From positions 248,001-312,000 of the forward strand of contig NW_018344285.1 of NCBI RefSeq assembly GCF_002099425.1: a stretch of 64,000 nucleotides of DNA, read 5' to 3'. Each line of letters starts with the position of its first letter. The stretch's first letter is position 1. Under the pieces are notes generated by a model. That model was not told the DNA's origin, did no database searches, and worked only from the letters and a program-made list of their open reading frames with translations. The DNA is from Phascolarctos cinereus (Eukaryota > Chordata > Mammalia > Diprotodontia > Phascolarctidae). This document shows positions 56,046-64,000 of the stretch, one piece after another. Position numbers and translations under genes: made by a program.

Positions 56046-57324
56046 AATTTTATTGCAAGGTAAAGGTCATTAGGTAAAAAGGGAAAATAGAACATACCCA
56101 AAAAGAAATGTGCCATAACATAAAAAGGCAGCAAACATTGAATTAAAGTGTTTTTTTTAATCACAGTTGCAATTCTACAAGTTCTCAATTGTCATGGTAA
56201 AACCGCTAAACTCTCATTCTGAGGACCCTCTAAAATTGTGCTTTAGATGGAACTGGTATCATGTGCCTAATTTCTCCTAATACTGTGCAATAACTATAGC
56301 CAATTTTACAGATCTCATTAACTTTGTTTATCTTACATCATAAATAATAAATGTAAATTGATTTGAATTAGCTTGCAGACATTGCCTTCTGACATTCTTT
56401 CTCTCTTTTTCTTTCTTTCCTTTTTTTCTTTCCTTTTTTTTTTTTGATTTAGTTGCATTATTTCACACCAATGATTATTTCTAACTTGGAGGCTTTTGTC
56501 TATTTTCCTGGCATCCTAACCAAATATTTTTAAGAAATCATGCAGTGAGAGTTCTTATCTCATATTCCAATCTCCCAATCTTATCTGGAGAAAATAAAAC
56601 GGCCAATTATTCCAACTGTTCATTGGCAAGCTATTTGTGTTAGGAACTGCTCTGATTTAAAAAAAAATCAATCTTTCTCTTGAGTACTCAATCTGAGTTC
56701 ACATAGAGTTATGGAGAATTCCCATGCTTTATTTATTTTATTATTTTTAGAGAAAACAAAAGGCACACCACTTAATGGTTAGGAGAAATCAGAGAAATAA
56801 ATTACATTAAATTGCTAAACAAGTATTTAAAACTGTTGGTCTTGACTCTTCACCTCTATTCATTAAGATGATTGGTGGGATTGATGCTCACTTTGATGTG
56901 TCCAAGGTTTCCTTAGCTCTTCGAGCTTCTGGCAGCACTTATGCTAGAGCATTGCCCCATCCCATATTCCACCATTTAGTAAAGGCAATTTTAGAGAAGA
57001 AGAGATCATTCAGGTCTCCCATTAGCACCAAAAGATTTTCATACTTTTTTTCTTCCTAATAACTTAGCCTTTAGGGTTTGTTTGACAGTTGCATTTACAA
57101 AAGCAAAATCTCCACTAAAATGCATTTATGTATAAAGAACATATATGAAAAGGCAGACATTGACAGTGTTATAATTTTTATTCAGTAACTCCAAATTGCC
57201 CTTTCTGTATTTGTTCTCTTTTTTCCCCCAAACACTTATATTCTTTTCTTTCTCTTTAAAATGAGGCTTCTTACAGACTTCTCATTCATACCAAAGTGTA
57301 AATGACTGCTGATAGCTTAAAATA
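56046..57324. other. Mostly unassigned, 1.3 kb
   Basis: A pyrimidine tract at 56396-56446. The open frame at 56868-57059 (+), beginning MIGGIDAHFDVSKVSLALRA, has a mixed composition but no family I recognise. It could be a small retrocopy relic or chance. Confidence 0.3.
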
Positions 57325-57855
57325 GTCCATCATTTTCAAAAAGGACCAATAGCATCGTGTGGTGATGTCTTGACTTGCCCATGCACTGGATTTAAGTGAG
57401 GCAGAGTTGCACAAAGTTGTCAACCTTACTCTTTTCCAGAGTCATCTAAGTCCAATGGCAGAACAAAAATCAGGATGACTAGTGATGGTCCATGATGCAG
57501 TGGATGATCTTGACATCTTCAATATTTGACCAAGCTCCAAGCACTCCCCCATGCCTACTTTGGCCACCTTCATAGATGTTGGAAGAAATTGTTCACATCT
57601 GCCCATTCCATTGAGGGAAATCTTCACATGTTTGAAGTAGTCATCCCCCTAAATCACTGACAGGTTTGAGGCCTGTCATCTTCAACCTGGTTTATCCCAT
57701 CTGCTGATACAATTTATCGAGGTGTGGCTGCTGTACATATTATAGCTTCTGGAGTCACAGATGAGAGCTGGGGGAAAAGTGGACACTAAAAGTGGATAGC
57801 AGCCTTGAGAAGGGCTTGGCAAGCCCTAACACCAGATGTACTAGTCCTCCTAACC
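57325..57855 (-). mobile_element. RTE-tailed non-autonomous element, copy 3
   Basis: Inverted: 3' tail 'aaaggaccaatagcatcgtg', 'gtgaggcagagttgcacaaa', 'gagtcatctaagtccaatgg', 'tgaccaagctccaagcactc', 'gacaggtttgaggcctgtca', 'agggcttggcaagccctaac'. Collinear with copies 1 and 2 over the whole length. Confidence 0.75.
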
Positions 57856-57909
57856 CATACATCCCTCCAAGGAACTTAGATTCTAACTAGAGAGAAAACA
57901 AAGACACAC

Positions 57910-57912
57910 ATA

Positions 57913-57947
<35 letters not shown>

Positions 57948-57950
57948 ATT
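57910..57950. repeat. (TG)n microsatellite
   Basis: About 40 bases of TG. Confidence 0.95.
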
Positions 57951-58487
57951 TATATATACTTCTCTCAAATATTGTTAATAATCTTAATATTTTTAAAAGT
58001 CTTTTTATATTTTACCTGTCACTTTTGACAATGTTAGCCATCATTTCCTTTGACTACCTAGCAGAAGGTGCTTTCTAACTCTCTTTTGCTGAAATACCAT
58101 TCTATTCTTACCTACTAAGTTTCTGAAATTTCACCACATCAGTTTAAGGGTATCCTTGGCCCTTTTCAAACTCATGATCTAATCTACTTTCTAAACTCTT
58201 CTTCAGTTTTGTTTCCTTTTCAATCTGAACACAATTTGTTAACAAATCCTTGTTAAACAAGATACTGAACCAGGCTGAATGGAGGTAATCAAGAGGGTTC
58301 AAAAATATGACCTATTTCTTTTCCTCTTGGAGCTTATATTCAGATTTTATAAAACATGAATCTAAATCTGTGCTCAGCACCAGAAGAAAGGTACAATCAC
58401 AGCTACAGGAGTTCAGAGAAGAAATAAATCACATCATCATTTTGCACTGATAAGATTAGGGAATGCATCATAAACATCACCATATTA
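57951..58487. other. Unassigned spacer
   Basis: Possibly an L2-like patch near 58290-58340 ('cttggagcttatattcagat'), otherwise nothing recognised. Confidence 0.3.
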
Positions 58488-58680
58488 GGCTGTAGAGGAA
58501 AGAGTACAAAGAGTCAGTGAATGTAGAGTAAACCCAGATCTGCCTATAATTACCAGGGTGACCTTGGAAAAGTCACTTAATCTTTCTGGGCCTCAGTTTT
58601 GTCACTCGTAAAATGAAGGGATTGGAATAAATGACTTTTATGGGCCTCTTTAGCTGCAGGTATAAGATCCTATAATTGAA
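58488..58680 (+). mobile_element. CORE-SINE type B
   Basis: 'gagtacaaagagtcagtgaa', 'tggaaaagtcacttaatctt', 'ctgggcctcagttttgtcac', 'aagggattggaataaatgac', tail 'agatcctataattg'. Confidence 0.8.
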
Positions 58681-58865
58681 TTCAACAAGCATATTATCGT
58701 TGTTTGATAAGAAAACAAAGCTAATGCAAAATGATTGCATTTGTCAAGTTTTATTCAAGGTGCTGGAATACAAAAATGAAATAAAACTGTTTTTGCCCAC
58801 AAGGAATTTATATTAAGTGAGAGGTAATATATGTATGCAAATAAGTGAATACAAATGATGCTTAA
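58681..58865 (-). mobile_element. L2 3' fragment
   Basis: 'gctggaatacaaaaatgaaa', 'cccacaaggaatttatatta', 'atgcaaataagtgaatacaa'. Confidence 0.55.
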
Positions 58866-59174
58866 TTTGTGATTTACAGGCTGAATCATATCGTTGTTGG
58901 TAGAAACTTTCTAAGGTCATCTATTGTAATCCCCTAAGCAATTCACAAATCTCTTCGACAATATTTCTAAAAGGTATGCTTTCTGTTACTATTCTTCCAT
59001 TTGTTTGAAAATTAACTTACCAATTCATGAAATATTTTCAATATCTCTATTTGAATTGAGAATCCAAATACAACTAATATTGAGATAGTTGACACTCCTA
59101 GGGCATTAAGATAGGGACATATTGTCAAATTAGGAAGACTGGTAAGAGTCACAAATGTGAGAATAATGAATAAT
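58866..59174. other. Unassigned; possible CR1-like or SINE tail at the start
   Basis: 'ctttctaaggtcatctattg' near 58907 resembles the inverted type B / CR1-like motif, but too little survives to call. Confidence 0.3.
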
Positions 59175-59392
59175 TCAAAATGACATAAAGTTTTAAGGTT
59201 TAACAAGCACTTTCAACAAAACTCCTGGGAAATATTTTTATGCCTATCTAACAGACAGATATATTGTGGTTAATATAAATGACATGAATTGTCCAGGGTC
59301 ACATAGCTAATAAATGTGAAAACTAGAGCCCAAACACCCATCTTTTGACTTTAAGACCAACAGTCTTTGCACTACATCAGAAACACCTAGAA
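59175..59392 (-). mobile_element. MIR, inverted
   Basis: 'aagcactttcaacaaaactc', 'tgaattgtccagggtcacat', 'agctaataaatgtgaaaact', 'ttgcactacatcagaa'. Confidence 0.7.
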
Positions 59393-59989
59393 TATATGCA
59401 TGATATATTCAAGTTATATCCCAGTTCTTTGATTCTATTTTGTCAGAGACTTTGAAATTTCCCCAGGGGAAAGAAAAAATAAACTTTCTCCCACAAAAGA
59501 ACTCCCCCCAACAATATCCTCATAGAGTTTCTTCTCAATGTGTTAACACCAAAGCTGCATTCCTATACACATGTATGAAATAGTGAATCTAATATGGATA
59601 ACAGAGTTCTCACAGCTAAAGTTCACAGATATATTGCAAGGACTCTCTTCTTTGTACCATGAAAATCCACTTGAAATGAGGACAATTAGTTTATATCACC
59701 ACAATCATAATCCTAATCATCCAATGCCTCTACTAGAAGGGTTTCTCTTCATGTAGAAAGGGGGCAGCCTGAAATGTTCCAGGGACAAAAGTATCATCTT
59801 TGGAATATGCAATTAATGAAAACTGTACAGCATACTAAAAGAGGCTCATCACTAGAAAATTCCATATGAAACATTACATTTTGAGGAAAGAAGACGTAGA
59901 ATTTTAGAATCCATCTGAAAATCTGAATGGCATTATTCTTTGATGTCTTGAACAAATTGGACATTTCCTGGTTCTAGCTCATTTTTTTT
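59393..59989. other. Unassigned spacer
   Basis: No repeat or gene recognised. Confidence 0.35.
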
Positions 59990-61000
59990 CAGCCAAAGAC
60001 AAGGTTTTTAAGACATCAGCCATATTGGCCAGACTCTTAAGGAGTCTGAATATTAGTGAGCTATTGGTTAGATTTTAAGAATCTGAACCCTTGGCTACAT
60101 TATAAGAATATGAGTATCTTAATAGGGACAAAAAGGACCTTATATACAGAAAGACTGTGGGAGGCATCTAGTAGTGGCCAAGTAGTTTGGGGTGACTGGA
60201 GGAGGGGTCTATGGAGGATCTGGATGGAAGTGGCCAGTGAACTGGGGTGAAATTCTCTTCTTCTATGAGAAAGCTTAATGGATACCATCTTGACTCAAGG
60301 GAAGGGAGTGACCATGGTTGTAAGAGGTGTTTCAAAACTTCTTAATGATGAAGCACAAAACCTCCAGAATCTGCTAAGATGTTTGTAGCTGTTCTAACTT
60401 TTCCCTATAGCTTGCACGAAGGAGGATCCAGGAGTGGGGAACAAAAGAATCAGTAAGCCTCAGGGAACCAAAAAGCACCTGCAATTTTCCCAGTTCCCTA
60501 GTGCCAAGAGAATGGACAGAATTGGACATACACATATGGATAAGGCATCTGTATTTGTCCTCTATGCTGCAGAAGGTGTACTTAGGTCCATGGTCTGGAA
60601 CCAAACCAGTAAACAGTGAGCCTAGTGCAAGACAGCCTCATAATTGTCTGCCCGAAAAGCATCTCCAACCCTTCCTAGGTGCTTGGATAGTGAACCCAAC
60701 TGTAGGGCAACAAAGAATGGTGTAGAGGCTTAAATACCTTCCAGTCTTGGCTGGAGAAGAACTTGGGGTTAGACATCTTCCCCATATGGGCCTCCAAGAT
60801 GTTGAGGTTTGGAACTTTAGGGGGTGCTGGGACCCCAAAATCACAAGTGGGTCCCGCCTGAATGAATTTGACCCAAGTCTTCTTTGAATCAGGGTTTAAT
60901 AGAACATCTGCCATATTGTCCAGATTGTTAAGGAATCTGAACATCACTGAGCTATTGGCTAGATTATAAGAATCTGAGTCCCCATTTCTTAGTGAAGTAT
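59990..61000 (-). mobile_element. LTR element fossil: two LTR remnants and an interior stub
   Basis: LTR-like sequence at 59990-60270 ('gccatattggccagactctt', 'gtgagctattggttagattt') and at 60818-61000 ('tgctgggaccccaaaatcac', 'gccatattgtccagattgtt', 'tgagctattggctagattat') share an order and strand, about 550 bases apart. The left end matches the solo LTR at 6547. The interior shows no recognisable retroviral gene. The element is old and broken. Confidence 0.55.
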
Positions 61001-61354
61001 AATTAACGCTTGCTACAATCTGAGAACCATTTATTAGAAGACGGCCTAAAAGTGAAGAAGGATCTATTTTCAAATGCCATTTATATTTGAAAATGTATAG
61101 GAAAAAAATGGCTGGATTGGACAAAATGTTCACAATCTTTACTTCCACCTAAACAAAAAAAAAATCACTTTGAGGTTTTCAAAAGATTTCTTATTCCTTT
61201 GAAAGAGATAAAAATATAACTAAGATATTACTCTGCAGTCATTCAAATAGTTTTGAAAAAACCTTCTGATTCCCTACTGTAGGGTTTTGTTTTATTTTAC
61301 TTTGCGTTATTTTTCTCCTTCCCCTTAGATAAGAATGCATTAAAACAAGAAGAG

Positions 61355-61385
<31 letters not shown>

Positions 61386-61933
61386 AATTATTATTATTAT
61401 TATTTAATCAGCAGATGGCCAGGGCTGGAGCCATCCAGGGTGGGGGAACTTGCCCCTCCTAAAAAAACCAGGTTGACTTTTCTGCCCTACAAAAATTTTG
61501 TGTTTATTATTGTTACTGATTGATGTTACTTAGGTAGAAATGGGCAATCATAGTTTTGAACCAAATTTAATTGTCACTTCCTATGGGCCTAGAGTTGAGA
61601 CAAGACACAAAAAGAAACTGAGAAAGGTTCATTTTTATCACATCTATAATCTACTTGGGAGATCAAGACAAGGGGACAATTCTGCCACATAGCAAAAATG
61701 TGTATTTCATCTGATTATGTAGCAGAGACTCAAATGCTGAGAGAAATTCTAAGAAAGGCAAAGGTCCAAATGAAAGACGGTTAGTAAGAAAATTGTCACG
61801 GTAGAAATAAGCCTCAAGGTAGACTCTGAGAATTTTATTATTATATTCATTATTTGTTTTATACAAATAAGTGATGCTGGTGGACAAAAGCAAAAACATA
61901 TTTTGCAAAAGATAAATAAAAGCTAACGGATAT
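61001..61933. other. Unassigned, with a trinucleotide repeat
   Basis: (GAT)n at 61357-61385 followed by (ATT)n to 61404. The remainder shows no recognised family. A minus-strand frame reaching into this stretch from the LTR is not a gene. Confidence 0.4.
61357..61405. repeat. (GAT)n(ATT)n microsatellite
   Basis: About nine GAT units then five ATT units. Confidence 0.95.
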
Positions 61934-61934
61934 A

Positions 61935-62132
61935 TGGAATAGTGGATAGGTCATTGAATTTGAAGTCCGGAAGATTTGGATTCAAAATCTCATCTCAGAT
62001 GCCTAAAAATCTATGTGAGCTTAGGTAAGTTGTTTAACCTTCCTGAACCTCAGTTTCTTCATTTGTGAAATATGGAGGAGTTAGATATGGTGGCCTCTGA
62101 GGTACTTTCCAGATCTAAATCTATCATCCATT
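61935..62132 (+). mobile_element. CORE-SINE type B, full length
   Basis: 'atatggaatagtggataggt', 'tgagcttaggtaagttgttt', 'gaacctcagtttcttcattt', 'gatatggtggcctctgaggt', 'ttccagatctaaatctatca'. Confidence 0.85.
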
Positions 62133-62269
62133 AATGATATGGAGTTTGAAATTAGGCAAAATGACAGCATTGTTGTCCTTTAGTAGGTGAACAACATCAG
62201 TAAAATGATGTTTGATGATAAATGTCTTTATTAATATCTCCAGGATAAATTGCTAACTTATCTCTAAAG

Positions 62270-62365
62270 GACTTTCCTTCCTTTTCCTTCTCCTTTTAGT
62301 ATCCCTTTTATATATTATCTTCCTCCATTAGAATGTAAACTTGTTGAGGGCAGGAAGTAAGTAAA
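62270..62365 (+). mobile_element. L2 3' UTR fragment
   Basis: 'cttcctccattagaatgtaa' and 'cttgttgagggcaggaagt'. The terminal AATAAA block is missing. Confidence 0.55.
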
Positions 62366-62770
62366 AGAACTGAGACTATAAGACTTATTGCACTTCACCA
62401 TGTCCTTTCTAAACTGATAACTAATTTCAATTATTTTTAAGACAGGCGTATGAAAGTAGCATTCCAATCTGTTTGCCCATAGCAGGTAGGATTAAAGATC
62501 ATGGGTACAAATTATAGAAAAAGAGATTTCTCCTCTGTGTATGGGGAAAATATTAATTATAAGGGCTATCCAATTGTAGAATGGTCTACCCCAGGTTATA
62601 GAGGATTCTCCATTAATCAAGGTCTTCAGAAAAAAGGAATAGTGATTACTTCAAGATTGTGTAGAAGGTATTTCTTTTCATGTCTTGATAGAACTAGAAA
62701 ACTTTTGAGGCTCCTACTAGTTATAGACTCTATGATTTAGATATCATTAAGCTAGAAGTGGCAGTTCAAA
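62366..62770. other. Unassigned spacer
   Basis: The open frame at 62501-62740 (+) has no known domain; no repeat recognised. Confidence 0.35.
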
Positions 62771-62772
62771 AT

Positions 62773-62992
62773 GGGCAGGTAGTTGGTGCAGTGGATGAAG
62801 TGCTGGCCCTTGACTCAGGAAGATTCAACTTCTAAAGTCAAATCTGGCTTCAGATGCTTAGTAGCTCTGTGGCACTGGACAAGTCACTTAACCCTGATTC
62901 TGCAGAAGAAAATGGAAAACTACTCCAGTACTATTTGCGAAGAAAACCCTAAATGATGTCACGAAGCGTGATTCATGACTGAACAACAAACA
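62773..62992 (+). mobile_element. MAR1-like CORE-SINE type A
   Basis: 'gggcaggtagttggtgcagt', 'agctctgtggcactggacaa', 'gaaaatggaaaactactcca' and an RTE-like tail 'atgatgtcacgaagcgtgat' with 'gactgaacaacaaac'. A part of the middle is missing. Confidence 0.88.
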
Positions 62993-63244
62993 AGTAGATA
63001 AAATGGTGTGAATGGATGGACTCTCTCAGATGGCATTAAAGTCAAAGAATAACAAGTGAAAAACTTCTAGTGATGGCTGCAATTTAATATAAAAAAAGGA
63101 AATGAGAGTCCAATTAGTGAGACAAAAATAGCAGAACAAGGTATATGAACCATGAAAACACTTTGCAAAAATTATAGCCATGAATGATTTTTTTCTCTCT
63201 AAATTTTTTTGTTACAAAACCTCAAAATGGCATGGCAAATTATA

Positions 63245-63420
63245 GAAACAGAATTAGTTGGGATCTTAGAGGTCAATAAGTACAACACTTGTCTAACACT
63301 TGAAAAGTAGAAATTCAGCTATTTCTTGAAGACTTAGTTTCAGGGAACATACTACATTCATTAAAAACAAATCCTGTTTTCAAAACCATATTTGTTAGGG
63401 AGACCCCACATCTGTCTTTC
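63245..63420 (-). mobile_element. CR1/L3-type LINE fragment
   Basis: 'tgggatcttagaggtcaata', 'ttcagctatttcttgaagac', 'agggaacatactacattcat'. Same order as the start of the CR1-like copy at 22675. Confidence 0.45.
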
Positions 63421-63831
63421 TTTATGTCTCATATAACATCAATCTGAATAAAATGATATAATTTGGCAGGCAAAAGATCTTGCTTAAGGGTCAGATTCAT
63501 GATGAGAGATAGAGACAGATATTTCCCTGGAAGATATGTGTTAGCAGATTCAAGAAAACTTTGAATCAAAAACTGAGGAATTTGAATTGTGTCCCTCAGG
63601 CACTTGGTAGCCATTAAATGTCTTGGAGCAAAGAAGCAAAAGCATGAATAGATGACATGCTCCACTAACATGATAAGTCAGGACCAGAAATAAATGAGGT
63701 AAGCCACAATAGTCTTAAAAGGAAGAGCCAGATTTGACTTTAGAAGTTTAATATTCCTGATTCAAGGGCCAATTCCCTCATGAAACAAACACAAAAACCA
63801 AACCAAACAAAACCAAAAACCTAAAGGGGAA
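63421..63831. other. Unassigned spacer
   Basis: An AC-rich patch with 'aaacaaaaccaaaaaccta' precedes the last SINE. No gene recognised. Confidence 0.35.
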
Positions 63832-63992
63832 ACCAGGAGGCCCAGTGGGTAGAGCACTGGCCCTGGAGTCAGGAGGACCTGAATTCAAATCTTATCTCAG
63901 ACAAGACACTTGACACTTACTAGCTGTGTGATGTTGGGCAAGTTACTTAACCCCAAATACCTTGCCAAAAACAACAACAACGACAAAAACAG
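63832..63992 (+). mobile_element. WSINE-like SINE, well preserved
   Basis: 'cccagtgggtagagcactgg', 'ccctggagtcaggaggacct', 'gacacttactagctgtgtga', 'gcaagttacttaaccccaaa' and a (caa)n tail. The 5' few bases are altered. Confidence 0.9.
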
Positions 63993-64000
63993 TCACACTG

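Noticed and set aside
60675-61148. Longest open frame of the window (157 codons, minus strand)
   Set aside because: It crosses an LTR remnant and its flank, has no recognisable domain, and is best explained as a chance frame in a fossil LTR element.

Overview
The window looks like a repeat-rich, AT-rich intergenic or intronic stretch of a marsupial (metatherian) chromosome. The main evidence is its set of interspersed repeats: tRNA-headed CORE-SINEs of the MIR/MAR1 lineage (one tail type resembles Bov-B/RTE LINEs), poly-A-tailed WSINE-like SINEs, many L2 LINE fragments with the tail 'gcttaataaatgcttgttga', RTE fragments, marsupial-type L1, and one nearly full-length half-L1 (HAL1). There are no operons, no rRNA or tRNA genes, and no confidently recognisable protein-coding gene. 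Family names come from remembered consensus sequences, not a database run, so subfamily labels are provisional and most repeat ends are good to about 5-20 bases.

Layout. 0-7.6 kb: an L1/HAL1 3' end, nested SINEs, one WSINE with a target duplication, an RTE-tailed element, and a solo LTR that splits an L2 copy. 7.6-17 kb: SINEs, a degenerate hAT-like element with a SINE inside it, two LTR-like units in tandem, then about 1.7 kb of repeat-poor sequence. 17.2-20.8 kb: the HAL1 (minus strand), flanked by an older L1 3' end and an L2-tailed element. 22-26.7 kb: a CR1/L3-type fossil carrying a foldback hAT-like MITE, then L2 copies. Near 27.0 kb: a small exon-like open block with splice-site-like edges, the only candidate gene part. 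31.4-36.5 kb: the longest repeat-poor block. 38-43.7 kb: L2 copies, one split by a 1 kb RTE fragment, and another RTE-tailed element. 46.4-47.6 kb: a MIR cluster with an L1 insertion. 50-56 kb: almost entirely LINE (L2, then two L1 copies, all on the plus strand). 57-64 kb: an RTE-tailed element, old LTR remnants, SINEs and a second CR1-like piece.

Tail names used for the SINEs: type A = Bov-B/RTE-like tail (MAR1-like); type B = tail ending in '...ctctaaatctatgatcc'; type C = MIR/L2-like tail; type D = tail with '...cctgtgatttcattg...' or its reverse complement. The window has no gene system working together. Its interest lies in the insertion history (who jumped into whom), the HAL1, the RTE-tailed family, the LTR arrangements, and a few repeat-free blocks that may be conserved regulatory sequence.
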